Source: Endothia cerciana
Taxonomy: Eukaryota > Ascomycota > Sordariomycetes > Diaporthales > Cryphonectriaceae
DNA: 64,000 nucleotides
Direction of reading: 5' to 3'
NCBI GenBank assembly: GCA_026119935.1
Contig: JALRMH010000055.1
Span: 169,501-233,500 of the forward strand
Below are positions 45,191 to 57,357 of the stretch, in pieces (positions within the stretch are counted from its first letter, which is position 1; each line of letters opens with the position of its first letter). Made by a program: the position numbers and the translations under genes. The notes beneath the pieces were generated by a model. The model did not search any database. It worked only from the letters and a program-made list of their open reading frames with translations, and had not been told where the DNA came from.

Positions 45191-46340
45191 TGGTCAGAGG
45201 GTTAAGTGCTTTAGTCTCGACTATTATCTCCGGGTTGTTGTTGTTTTGGGTTTGGGGGAGGGAGCCGTGGGAGGGGGGGGGGGGGATTGTGACTCATGTA
45301 TAATGGGTGTATTGCGTACCGTTACTCCTACGCGCTGTGGATTTGAAATCACCAGTCGTTTTCAGCCGCACTTGTGTGCAAATATGGGATTCCCTCGGTG
45401 AGCACGGTCAGCAGCTGTCCGACTGCTCACGGGATATGCACGCCAGACGGTCTTGCCCCCTAAATCGTACACATGGCAACAGGGGATGTTTCCAGAATGG
45501 GACCGGATGGTTGTGCTACCCGACCTCTCGTTCTAACAAAGTTCGACCGTAGAATTCAATTTCACGGTGATAGAACGATGCTTCATATGTCGAGTCTATA
45601 TCAGTGGAAGGGGAGGCAAGCAGACGAGCCCACGAATGTCGCCCTAGCAAGCTATGTCATTATAATTCGGGTCAATATCAGAACCCTAGACACAGCTAAA
45701 GAGGCGAGGCTTGTGCTAAGCCCTTAAACAGGCGCCTTTACCCTCTGCAAGCCCGACCTTGGGGCATCAAGATGAGTTATAATCATCATAAATGGTACGA
45801 AGACTGAAAAGACAAGGTTTACGAGTGCTTTTCAGACTTCATGGACATCGACCTACCTAATCCTAAGCATCAGGGTGGCCCGACCAAGCCTTGTAAAGGC
45901 CACGCAGGGCTCTACTCAGCCAGATCTATCCGACGCGTTCGATGCCATCCTTATCTCGGCGAATCAGCCTATTAGACGTTGGAGGCTAGAGTATTATAAC
46001 CGCCTCGCTGAGGGAAAGTCTCGCAGCAGTGCCAGTCAATCCCTGTGTCTCCCGTCCACGGCTTGAGCGGGGGGCCACAGCTTTCTCCTCACCTAAGCAT
46101 AACACGATAATGAATGTGTAAGCTATTCCCCATCTGGTAGGACGAGCTGGCTCATCGCGGCTGAAGCACTGCCCTGTTGGGAGTGGTTACACGGCATCAT
46201 GCATATAGCCAGCCACCCTGGCGTGTGGCCCAATGCCAAGGTAGTGCTCAGCTCCATCTCTTCCCCACCATCTCTCACACTCTCGTTCTCATCCCGTCGT
46301 ACTGACCCATCACCGCAGCTCTTGATATCTTCTTGTAATA
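45191..46340. other. Gene-poor stretch
   Basis: Contains a G-rich tract at about 45252-45286 (G12 run) and short ORFs without recognisable content. It may hold the missing 5' end of the broken membrane protein gene. Confidence 0.4.
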
Positions 46341-48485
46341 ATGTCTGTGATCATGGCCGAACTCCTCGGAACTATTCGTAGCGGAATTGCCGTCGCCGAA
46401 GTCGGGTTGAAAGTCGGCGGCACGGTCTTCAGGCTCCTCGAGCTCTGGAAGGAAGTCCGAGAGTCCCCGACACAATCCGGGACCTGATGCAATTGATCGG
46501 GTTTCTCGAACCTCTTCTGTATGACATTGAGTGTGATTTCGGAGCCGGGACAACGACTACCCTCCACAACGGGCCTTTGCAAACCTTCAACACGTCACAT
46601 CAGAGAACGGGTGTCGCGTTGTGTCGTGAGGCCCTGCGTGACTTGCAGCTATTGGTCGAGGATCTGAGTGCCGAAATTTCCTCGAGGAAGAGGAGGGAGC
46701 GTGCAACCGGCAAGCTCAGGGTCCTGCTAAAGAAGGACGATCTAAAGAAGTTCCAGGGCAGGCTGGAAAGAGCTGTCAGGCTGTTGCAAACTGCCCAGAT
46801 GGGTTATCAGACGTGAGGATGTTGAGTTTTTGATTATGATGGACCATAGCTGACTTGTTCTTAGAGCATTGATTAAGTCCTTACCTCAAGTAATTACTCA
46901 ACAAATCGTCACCGCGAAGGCGACTAAGAGCCTCCCGGGCCCGTCAACACTGTCTCACCCCGCACACACTGCTCTTCGAAATGAAAAGGTCACGAGGAAG
47001 AGCAGCCGCGGGCAACGAGACCGCTATCTCCTCCGGACAGAGACGACTTATTTCGGCAGAGTCCTGATGAGGGCCTTTGAGACGGACTCTTCTTCGCCGC
47101 CTGGTGAGTGCCGCGTCATCATGCATAGCCGTTTGGATTGGAGGTCGCTAATGATAAGCAGCCTGGATGATACGCTTCCAGCCACCGAAATGGCTCTCTC
47201 AGAGAATATGGGAGATCCAAGCTTGCTCAGGCTGGCAGTTCAACATCACGACATTTAATTCTGTGCCTTAGGATTCACCCATCATCAACTTTGTACAGAG
47301 GGACAACTTGGACGGCCTTCGCGGGTTGTTTAGACAAGGACTGGCTTCTCCTTTAGACTGCAGCAAGGGGGTTTCAACACTATTTGATGTAAGTGGTATG
47401 CAACATGTTGAACTTGGCAGACTGCGCTGATGATGATCAGGTCGCATGTTTTCATGGAAGTATCACTATCCTCCAGGAACTTCTTGAAATGGAACAGGTC
47501 AGGACCGGATCATCCTCAATAGCGTTTCAAATCATGGACCTCTTACCACATGGATTCTTTTCGCGCCAGCCACACGAGGGCCGCACACAACCACTCGAGG
47601 ACCGCATACAACCATTTGTAAGCCGCGGACTCTTCGAATAAGTCGCGGACGAGACCATCGATGTAGAACCTAGCGATTCGGCTCCCTCCATTAAACTGTG
47701 TCTGTGGTCCGTTCAGGATTTGTTCGAGCTGCAAATACAGACTTACTTCCCAGACTGGGATCGTCTTCGGCCAAGGAGCAAGTACAAGTTGCTTTTCATC
47801 TTTGGTGGGCCGTGGTCATGGAAGTCGTCAACCATCCGGCGCGTGGTCCGCAAACGCGGACCTATCCAGGTGGGCGACGTGCGAACATGGCGGGAAGACG
47901 GTTTATCACTTCCGCACTGGATATTTGCATTGATCGGCGCGTCGATGCAGTTCAAAAATACCATCACGGAGGAACTCCAAGACTGGAAACAGTCGATGAT
48001 CGAGACCGTCGATGCGATGGCTGACCTGCACTCAATGCAAATATGAAAGACCTGCTGGGATCCGAGCTGCTCGACGCCATACGGGGTGGCTCGGTCACGC
48101 CCTTGTTCTGTTTTCTTATCGGTGGCAACTAGAGAAACAGCTGAGGTGGTTTGTAACTGTCCTCCAGAGCTGCGGCGTCGACTTGGAAGAATACGGTCGA
48201 CGGGAGTTCGAAATATGGGACAAAGATACGGTGCCAGACACGTGGAAGCTATGTCCTGTGTTAGTATCCTTGGATTGGAACTTGCAAATCCGGGGGCTTG
48301 GACGGAACGATGATGTTATTAGCACCATCTATTATGGCTCAACACCGGAAGACTGGTTCATTAGGTGGTCGTACAGGTGCCACCATTCTCTTGGGGAGGT
48401 CGGGGCAGTATGCCTGAACGAACCTCTGACTGAGAGCCCGCCTTGGGATACGATTATGCCAGGTACATGGGTGGACGACGAGTGA
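46341..48485 (+). pseudogene. Degenerate ankyrin/STAND-type gene (fungal NTPase N-terminal domain)
   Basis: The ATG at 46341 opens MSVIMAELLGTIRSGIAVAEVGLKVGG, LFRLLELWKEVRESP, typical of the helical N-terminal domain of fungal STAND proteins. At about 46467 one base is missing: the next sensible residues (DTIRDLMQLIGFLEPLL) lie in the neighbouring frame. After an intron at about 46815-46863 comes ALIKSLPQVITQQI. Ankyrin-like text (DNLDGLRGLFRQGLASPLDCSKGVSTLFD; VACFHGSITILQELLEMEQ) follows, then a broken stretch at 47400-47690. A C-terminal region (QSCGVDLEEYGRREFEIWDKD ... YGSTPEDWFIRW ... MPGTWVDDE) typical of fungal ankyrin-protein tails ends at 48485. At least one frameshift and missing middle parts argue for a pseudogene. 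Extra introns could rescue part of it, but not the early frameshift. Confidence 0.6.
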
Positions 48486-49060
48486 AAGCTTCTCGCCGTT
48501 GCGATAAAGGATCCGAAAGAGAACGCATATAAAACGCTGTGGTAACAAGACAATGCCGAAAAGAAGATTATATATAGTGTTATGCCTTATTGTGCGAGGC
48601 AGCGAGTGGCTCTGCACAAAGCGGCTAGGGTATGACACGTCCAGACCATTCTGTAAACAGTTTCTTAGTGATGCAGAGCTGACCGGTGGATGCGCCCTTG
48701 AATTACTATGCTTCGCACAACCTGCATGTAACCCCGGAGATGTAGGTCAGCATCACTGGGCGACTAAGACCCGGTTGGGAAATCTGGCGTCAATGGCGCG
48801 TCACCTGGCCCTGTAAGCATCTGCATTTCCTAGCAATGCCACTGCATCGCCCCCTCATGCACACACTTTGATGAGCGGGGCTTTTATACATGCGCCTAGT
48901 ATTAGTATTGGTTCAGAGCAGGCTGCCGCTATCTCGTCCGACAATCCGGATTTTCAATCTTCACGCCCAGACGTCTCCCTCTTACGAGCTGGAACGATCA
49001 ATGGTCAGGTGCCTGGATGCTGCGTCGGCCTTGCCCCGGTTGTGAAACGCCATCATCGAC
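48486..49060. other. Intergenic region upstream of the NLR gene
   Basis: About 575 bases with no recognised gene. It includes the presumed promoter of the NLR. Confidence 0.5.
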
Positions 49061-52000
49061 ATGCCCTTACTCCCATGGAAGAGAAAGAGGCTTTCCCACG
49101 GCACCGAGTCGTCCAGGCCGGAGATCCCTGGTGGTAGCAAAGAAGGCGGCCCTTCCTACACGACCTCCTTCGCCACAACGGTTGCTCCTAGCGAGGAAGC
49201 CGTTCCAAGCATTAGTGATGCGTTAGCACCTGACACCACAGTAGCGCAGGACATTAGCAACAATGACCCCTTCGGGCTGCATATCCTGGAGGATCAAGAC
49301 GACAATGACCCTGACGCCGTTGACATTGTGGCATTACATGGCCTCAATGGCCACTGGGAAACAACTTGGCAGTCCGCGACCTCCAGCGCGAAGGGCAGAC
49401 CCATAATGTGGCTCCGCGACTTCTTGCCGCAGCAGGTGCCGCGGGCTCGAATAATGTCCTTTGGATACGACTCCGCCCTGTTCTTCGGCAAGTCTGTATC
49501 GGACGTGGACACCTTTGCAGAGCAGCTACTCGAGGCTCTTATGCCAATACGACTCGATAAGGTCGCTCGACGACCAATCATCTTTATATGCCACAGCCTT
49601 GGGGGGATCGTGGTGAAAAAGGTCGATCAGATCCTACGCCTGCTATGGAATTAACTAATTGTTGTCATCAGCAGGCCATCGTCAGAGCACACGAGAAGGA
49701 TCGATACCAGAGCCTTCTCAGATCAGTTCGGGGCATCGTATTCTTCGGAACCCCCCACCGAGGGTCGTCTCTCGCGGCCTGGAGCACTGTTCTTGGCAAC
49801 ATTGCTAGCGCAGCAACTTTTGGCAGTAAGACCAACTGGAAATTATCTCAAGACCTAAGGATGGACTCCGTCTCACTTCAGAATATTTCCAAGTCCTTTG
49901 TCGACAGGGCCAAGAATCTGCAAATAATTAGTTTCTATGAGACCGACAAGATGGATTACCTTAACTGTAGAGTGAGCATGGTTACACTCGTTTGAGTGAG
50001 TTTGTGTGGTGTTAACCGAGAAAAAAGGTAGTCGAAGAAGACTCTGCTGTGCTTGGCTTCCCTGATGAAGTCAGTATCGGCATCAAAGGGAACCACCGTT
50101 CCATCTGCAGATTTCACTCCATCTTCGAACTCAGGTATCGATGCGTCTGGACGAATATCCAGAACCTGGCTGGCTCCGCGTCGAGCCCGAGTAAGTTGTG
50201 ATACCCGCACATTTTCAAAATTCCATGCTAATCCAAACTAAAGAGACTGTTGCCGAGGGCGACGAGTCGAAGGGTACTGGCCGCGGTGATCGTTTTAATA
50301 CTCCAGGTTCCCAATCGGTCAAACCCGCCCTGGAGTTCAGAGACGACGTAGCAGAAAGCATCAACCAGCGCGAGTTGGATCAGGCTAAAAAGATGAAAGA
50401 TGCTCGAGACAAGGAAGAGAAGAAGGCGCAAGCTGCCTGCTATAGGTTGCTACGGACATCAAACTATGAGGCCCACAAGGATCGATATCCACCAGCTGTT
50501 CCTGGCACCTGTCAATGGCTATTGCACCACGAGAAATACCGGGAATGGGGACAGAAACAAGCTTCCGATCTTCTCTGGATATCGGCTGACCCTGGATGTG
50601 GTAAGTCCGTCCTGATCTCTTATCTCATCGACCACCTGAAAGGGTCAGAGAACAGGATCCAGGTGCCAGAGGTTGTCTGTTATTTCTTTTTCAAGGAGGA
50701 CAATCATGAGCAGAACAACGCCATTCATGCAGTATCGGCCATGCTTCATCAACTATACATGGCTCAGCCATGGTTACTGAAGCACGTCACACACCCGTTC
50801 CTGGATCATGGAAGAGATATCCTGAAGCAGTTCAGCTCGCTTTGGAGTCTCCTTGACGCTTCCTCGACCGATCCGGCTTCACGAGACATCATCCTGATCT
50901 TCGACGCCCTGGACGAATGCGAGGCAACCACGCAACGCCAGCTTCTGCAATCCCTCGTGCGGTTCTACGGAACAAAAGAGGGAGGCAGTCTCACACGACC
51001 GCCCTTCGTGAAGACGATTATAGCTAGTCGGCCCGACAATGAGATCAAGCACGCATTCGACATTCTGCCGACTATCAGACTTAGGGGTGAAGACGAACCT
51101 GAGGCCATCAGTCGCGATGTCGAGCTGGTTATTGACCACCATGTCGAGAACGCCGTCCGTCGCGGACTCCCAAGAGGCATCCTGGAGGAAGTTCGAGTCG
51201 GCCTGATCCAGGGCGCCGACCGGACTTTCCTCTGGACCACCCTCGTCATCGAGCTTTTGGAAGCTAAAAAGGGTGCGTCTAAGCGGGAACTCATGGAAAT
51301 TCTCCAGGCCCGAGGAGATATCTTCCGCATATACGAGAGGCTTCTGGACCAGAGCACCGACGCCGTGCAAGCCCTGAGGTTGCTACACATCGTTGTGGGC
51401 GCGGTGAGGCCCCTAACATTGACGGAGCTAAGCATCGCAATAGCGGTAGATCCCACCCAGTCTACGTTTGAAGATATAGAGCTCGACATCGTCCACAACT
51501 TCGAAGAGCGTGCCAAAGCACTGTGCGGGCACTTTATCCGTATAGTGCGTGGCACCGTATACTTGGTCCACCAAACAGCGAGGGAGTTTCTACTCGACCA
51601 CAGAGCAGACGCACAACATCTATTTCAGAGCCCCAAGGCGGACCCTGGGCCTACACATTGGCAGCAGTCTGTCATTTCACGACGCGCTCACAACGAACTG
51701 CTGGACATATGCCTGAAGTACTTGTCCTTGCTAAACGTGAGGGGCTCAGAACGATCGCTAGCGGAGACCATCTTTCAAGATCAGATCGCCATCAACTTCC
51801 TGCAGTATGCCGGTTATCACTGGACATATCATTACCATCGATTAGCACCACACTTGACGCAGACCCAGCTTGATACCTGCGCAAGGCTTTGCAATGCGAA
51901 CACACTCGGATTTGGAAGCTGGTTCAGCAGGGCTTCCGAATCCGCCCGCAACCCAAAACACAAACTGAAGGAGGGTACAGCACAGCGGGACATCGCCTAC

Positions 52001-52360
52001 TATCTAGGATTGAACGAGGTTGTCGAACTTATGGACAGGATGCTAAAGCCAGAACACCTGGAACACCCGGACCTCAGGCGGAAGGCGGGCACGGACCTGC
52101 AACCTCAAGGTACGGCTGTCGTCCACGTTCTTGTTGCTACGCTTTTGATGTCCGTGTTTTTAGAGATGCTGATGATGCCTACAGGTGCTTTGGACATTGC
52201 ACCCTCAACGCGCATCTTGTCTTCGGATGACGTTGTCCACCCTCATACGATCTCTCCTGGGCACTTGTCTCCGTCACCTCTCAGTGAGGCTGTGGATACC
52301 GGATTTCATCTAGCTGGACGTCGGCAGTCTTTCAAAAAAGTTCGACCCAAATCCTCTTGA
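49061..52360 (+). CDS. NLR-type STAND protein: SesB-like alpha/beta-hydrolase head plus NACHT domain
   Basis: Exons 49061-49621, 49675-49971, 50028-50190 and 50244-52360 give about 1045 residues (1020 if 52110-52184 is spliced). Residues ~85-300 form a SesB/DUF676-type hydrolase: VDIVALHGLNGH, then FICHSLGGIVVKK with the nucleophile serine, then GIVFFGTPHRGSS. A linker contains a basic helix (QAKKMKDARDKEEKKAQ). The NACHT part has LLWISADPGCGKSVLI (Walker A, near residue 460), IILIFDALDECE (Walker B, near 560) and IASRPD (sensor). It ends in winged-helix-like sequence (LRLLHIVVGAVRPLTLTELSIAI, VYLVHQTAREFLLD). No ankyrin, WD40 or TPR array follows, only one ankyrin-like remnant and a Ser/Pro-rich tail. 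Family role: cytosolic non-self or allorecognition receptor that triggers incompatibility or cell death through the hydrolase head. Confidence 0.85.
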
Positions 52361-53556
52361 GTTCATGTCGAGATACATTTGATACCTAAATGATTTGTTT
52401 GCAGGGTGACCGGCGGATACATCTGAAAACCGACTAGATATTTTAGATTCCGCTTTTGGGTGGTTGTGCGGCTAGGGGAAATAGGAGCATAGTGTAGTAC
52501 CTTTGGTTCCGACTCGGGACATATAAAAATTAGTTCATCGAATGTCCGGGAATATATGTATTTTACTGTTGAATCTCGTATCCAGAGGCACTGGAGAGAT
52601 CTTCCAATATTTCTGCCAAGGACAAGGGCAGCCATGGTAGAAGCCGGCCGAAGAGTCCGAAGTCTATCTCCCCTGGTGAGAGGCATCCCAGGCATGGCCA
52701 TCGATATGCTAGCAGCAAGAGATTGTAGTATTGGTACAAAGATTGTGATGCGGTCAACTATCAGCCCCTAAGGCTTGAATGATCATATGTTGCCGCGTCA
52801 CCGATAGGGTCACATCATAGTGTCGCATCCTTGCGTCTCTGACCCCGGTCATGGCGAGTAATTCCGTAAGAAAAACATCGCCTACAATACGAACTCTACA
52901 AGATGTCGAGAGCGGCTCGATGACAACCGCAAGCGCCTGCCGCGGACAGGCCGGCTGCAATTGTTGCCTCACCGTCTTGCTGAAGGATCGAAAGAACGCC
53001 CATGATGATGACCCGCAGACACAAACAAAGTGTGCGCGGCCCCCGCGTGTTCGTCTGATTCTGCCATCATTCTCCACACGCAGGGTCTGGGTCATGTGAG
53101 GGTTGCTGCAGGCTGGCCCAATCGTCCGCTTGTTGGGTACGGGACCGACGTTACAGTTCGGATATATCTCATCCTTAGTGGAGGTACATTAATGGCAGAC
53201 GTCTACAGTGTGGCATAAGGACCCGAGGATGGTCACTCCGCCGCTGACCTGGGCCATCCAGACCCGACTAGATTCAAGTTTAGAGTTCAATTCTCCGTGA
53301 CTTGGTAATAGCGTATTCGAGAATGGGACATAGGGTATTGGCGCCGCGCGGCATTACACTTTCGGTATTCGCCATGGTGTTGACAGCCGCCACATAAGAC
53401 TCCATCAATGAGATGTCATGGCGTCCCAACCCGTCGGCGTCGGTGATTCTTATAAGAAGTGAGGCCTGCTTGTCAACATCACGCGAATTTTACCTTTCTC
53501 CGTGTGTTGTTGGCGATTTGCTCCTTTTCCCTTCGGGTTCTGGCTGATTTGAAAAG
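52361..53556. other. 1.2-kb intergenic stretch
   Basis: Several short ORFs, none with recognisable features. The 100 bases before 53557 are T/C-rich promoter-like sequence of the galactanase. Confidence 0.5.
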
Positions 53557-54670
53557 ATGCACCTCTCTCGGGTTTCTCTCGGCCTAGCCTTGGCACGCGG
53601 CCTGAGTGCCTCTCTCACTTATAAAGGTGTAGACTGGTCTTCGGTCGAGGTCGAGGAAGATGCCGGATATACGTACAAGACCACTAGCGGCACCACAGAG
53701 GCCTTGGAGACAATCTTGAAGGCCAGTGGTGTCAACACGGTCCGGTTCGTATCATACCTAATTACGCATTTCTCACTGATCCTAACTTCTGCTGCTCGAT
53801 ATTAGCCAACGAGTCTGGGTGAACCCTTCAGACGGCATTTATGACCTCGACTATAATATCGCCCTGGCCAAGCGCGCTGGGAACGCCGGCCTCTCGGTCT
53901 ACCTCGACCTGCACCTCTCAGACACCTGGGCTGACCCAGGTGCCCAGGCTATCCCGTCTGGGTGGCCAACCGATATTGACGACCTAACATGGGAGCTGTA
54001 CAACTACACTCTGGCTGTGTCCAACGCCTTTGCTGCTGAGGACCTTGAGCCTGTAATCATCTCGATCGGCAATGAGATCTCAGCAGGCCTGCTGTGGCCT
54101 ACCGGTGAGACTCCGGATTACTACAACATCGCGGACCTGTTGCACTCCGCCGCCTGGGGCATCAAGGATAGCGATCTCTCGACACAGCCCAAGATCATGA
54201 TCCACCTGGACAACGGCTGGGACTGGTCAGAGCAGCAGTACTTTTACGAGACTGTCCTGGCCGAGGGCCCGCTCCTGATGACCGATTTCGATGTGATGGG
54301 CGTGTCCTACTACCCTTTCTACGGATCCTCCGCGACCCTCGCATCACTCAAGAGCTCCCTCGCCGACATGGCCAGCGCTTGGGGCAAGGAGATCATTGTC
54401 GCCGAGACCAACTGGCCCGTGTCTTGCCCGGATCCCGAGTATGCCTTCCCCAGCGACCTGGAGAGTATCCCGTTCTCCGCGGCCGGCCAGACGGAGTTTA
54501 TCGAGGACGTCGCCGCTGTCGTTGCGGCCACGAGCGGAGGGTCAGGTCTCTTCTACTGGGAGCCGGCGTGGATCAACAATGCCGCGCTGGGCTCGTCGTG
54601 CAGCTCGAATCTTATGTTCAGCTCGTCGGGCGAGGCGCTCTCGAGCCTGGCGGTATTTGAGAGCATTTGA
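53557..54670 (+). CDS. Arabinogalactan endo-beta-1,4-galactanase (GH53)
   Basis: Two exons, 53557-53744 and 53806-54670, give 350 residues, the standard length of fungal GH53 enzymes. A signal peptide of about 18 residues (MHLSRVSLGLALARGLSA) leads to the mature start SLTYKGVDWSSV. The TIM barrel carries TVRQRVWVNP (junction across the intron), VYLDLHLSDTWADP, the acid/base Glu near 153 in ISIGNEIS, and the nucleophile Glu near 263 in VAETNWP. The C-terminal GLFYWEPAWI is also a family mark. It is secreted and cuts beta-1,4-galactan side chains of rhamnogalacturonan I, producing galactobiose and galactotetraose-type products. It sits between the NLR and HET genes, with which it has no evident functional link. 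Confidence 0.95.
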
Positions 54671-54993
54671 TCTCATGGGCCAGGTAACCTTGGAGGACTG
54701 TACATGTGTCCAAGTTTAGCCTCGATATATATATATAGCTAATTTCTCGATATGGAAATTTGGCTCCCTCGCCCGCGCAGCCTCTCAAACCACCTATCAG
54801 AGACACGACTGCTCCCTGCACCACCGTGCCCGGCCTATGATCTTTCATTGTATAAGCTGACCAGGCACCTTTAGTGCCGCATGAGCTACTGTTGGGGCTT
54901 TCAACTCTATCTTTTGCAGCGGGACCCCATATCGCGTCAACTCTGTCAAGATTTCTCCTCCCGCTGGTTTACCTGCACGCGGACGACGTCAAT

Positions 54994-56924
54994 ATGATCT
55001 GCCAGGTGTGCCAGTCTGTGCTCTATATCCCATTTCAGGGCGGTATAAAAGAGTATAGATGTAAGAGCTCGCTCGCAGTGATTCAAGATGGTGCCGTCTC
55101 TTGCTTCAGCTGTCACATATTGTGGTGCCGCTTACAGGGCACTGTCTCTGCGGATAGCAGCAATCCGACCCTTGGCTTGAGGTTCCTCTTGGAAGCCTCC
55201 AAGGCATCTCAGCAGCTGGTTAAGCTGACGATCATCGCGAATCATGCACACTCTACAAGAGATTTCAGGGTTTGGGCGCTCCTCGAGGAACCTCTGAGGC
55301 AATCCGGATCTCCGGTGCTTCGTGTCCTCCAAAGTGACAACACCGGATCTGAGGAGACCCTTGCCTTCGTCAAGGAACGCTTGGGAGAATGCCAAACCAG
55401 GCACAAAGAATGTCAGCGCCTGTTCACAAAGACGCCACTCTGGTGTCCGACGCGCCTGGTTGAGCTTACAGAGGTCGGGCCGCGCCTCATCGAGACGGCC
55501 GAGACTGCAGTCCAGGGGCCGTACGCCAGCCTGAGCCACCGCTGGGGTGGTGCTGAGATTCTGAGGTGTACCCAATTCGCGACCTCAAGGCGGGCATCCA
55601 GGTCTCTTCCATGACAAGGACGTTTCAGGATTCCCTACATGTCATCAGAGCACTAGGGATCAGGCATATATGGCTCGACTCCCTGTGCATCATTCAGGAT
55701 TCGGGTGAGGATTGGAGACGGGAAGCCATCATGATGGCTAAAGTGTACCAGCGCGCCTTGGTCAACGTCGCAGCCACCCGAGCAATTGATAGCGGGACAG
55801 GTCTGTTCACCAAGTGGGACCCGAGCAAGATGAGCTCCGGGACCTTCCGTGTCGAGGCCGAGGCCCTGAATGGAGACTTTCGCATGGTGGAGGCAGCCCT
55901 GGAGTCGAATTGGGGATATTGGGACCGGGAGGTGCAGCTGGCGCCCCTTAACACCCGTGGCTGGGTCATGCAAGAACGGCTCTTTTCACCCCGCGTCCTG
56001 CATGTTGCCTCACAACAGGTCTTCTGGGACTGCGCCCAGCTCACAGCATCGGAGACGCTACCAACGGGTGCCCTAGCCACCCTCGGCCAGAAGTCCATGT
56101 GGATCGACCGGAAACAGGACTCGAAGATGTTCCACCTGACCTCCGGACCCGAGCATGGGGACACCAGGAAGGAGGAGGTGTTGGGCGAGTGGGTCAACAT
56201 CCTCAACGCCTATTCAGCGTGCCAGTTCACGTTCGACTCCGACAAGCTCATCGCCCTGGCCAGTGTGGCCGACTATGTCGGTAGGCTCCTCGATGATGAG
56301 TACTGCTACGGTATGTGGCAGTCTCAGATGGAGATCCAGCTCTGTTGGTTCGTTGTTCGCAGGCCGAGTGCACGCAGCGAAAACGTCCCTTCCTGGTCTT
56401 GGGCGTCCATAAGTGGCCTTGTGGAAACGCTCCCACCGCATCTGTATAACCCTAATTATGAGGTCAAGCCACATGCCCTCGTGATTGATATCAGAGTGGG
56501 GAGAAAGGAGGGGCGAGGCCACGTCGAAAGCTGGGAGGGTGAGATCAGGCTGCGGTGCTTCCTCAACCATGTCTGCGTCCAAAGAGCCGGGGGCGACGGG
56601 GCTGGGCCACTCCAAATCAAGGGCGCAGCTGACTTCTCAGTGGAAGAGACCTTATACTTTGTGCCTGTTTTCGAAGTTCAGACTTGGCACTTGATGCGAC
56701 GATCCCTTATACGATCGGAATATAGGGGCATACTCCTGCGGGCTACGGACGAAACACCGGGCGTGTTCCAAAGATGCAGGCATATCCAAGCATTCTCGCC
56801 GTGGTATTTCTCCGGTGGCGAGATTGAGCAAGGCTGGGCAAATTTCACCTCTGCGGAGGGCAAAGAACAATTACCCTGCTTGAGTTATGATAATGAGGAA
56901 GGGCATCTGATAAAAATTATATAA
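54994..56924 (+). pseudogene. HET-domain (heterokaryon incompatibility) gene with a frameshift inside the domain
   Basis: From the ATG at 54994 the frame runs through RHKECQRLF, PTRLVELTEV, then YASLSHRWGGAEILR at about 55570, where it leaves the HET consensus. The consensus resumes in the next frame (DLKAGIQVSSMTRTFQDSLHVIRALGIRHIWLDSLCIIQDSGEDWRREAIMMAKVYQRALVNVAA) and stays open to 56924, including DTRGWVMQERLFSPRVLH-type sequence (NTRGWVMQERLFSPR). There is no room for an intron at the junction (about 55565-55580), so one base has been lost or gained. HET domains mediate programmed cell death on fusion of unlike strains. The whole rest of the frame (about 640 codons in total) is free of stops, which means the lesion is recent, a programmed or allelic difference, or a sequencing error. 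Confidence 0.72.
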
Positions 56925-57357
56925 TCCAACGATGCAGCCGTTCGAGACATCTACCCGGGGTATTCACTGTCGCAGCAGCGAACCTCCAACGGCACCATCA
57001 ACTTCACGGCGGGAGTGGGAGGGAAACGAGTACGCTATGTATCAGTATAGAGTATTACCTATGACTTTATGCTAGACCACATTTCTCATCACGGAACGCT
57101 GCGCTACGACGGCGCGATCTCTGTTGACTCAGGAGGCTGTACATGATACGCATAGCCGTATCGGCGCTCGTGCTTATTAGGCAGTTATCCAGGTAAGGCG
57201 CACTATGATGCTAACAGGGTCTCAAACTTGGACAAGTCGAAAATTAGGTTTATTATCCAGGATTAGGTGCATTTTGGAAACCTGAAAAAGTACACCTTAT
57301 TCGACTTGTGTGTTATGTTGTTGAATCCAAGCGCAGGGTCCTTGAGGACATGAAGCT
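56925..57357. other. Convergent intergenic region
   Basis: About 430 bases between the HET-gene stop and the dioxygenase stop; no gene seen. Confidence 0.55.

Noticed and set aside
52754..53095. 113-residue minus-strand ORF
   Set aside because: Arginine-rich, no domain, overlapped by an equally weak plus-strand ORF; no evidence for either.
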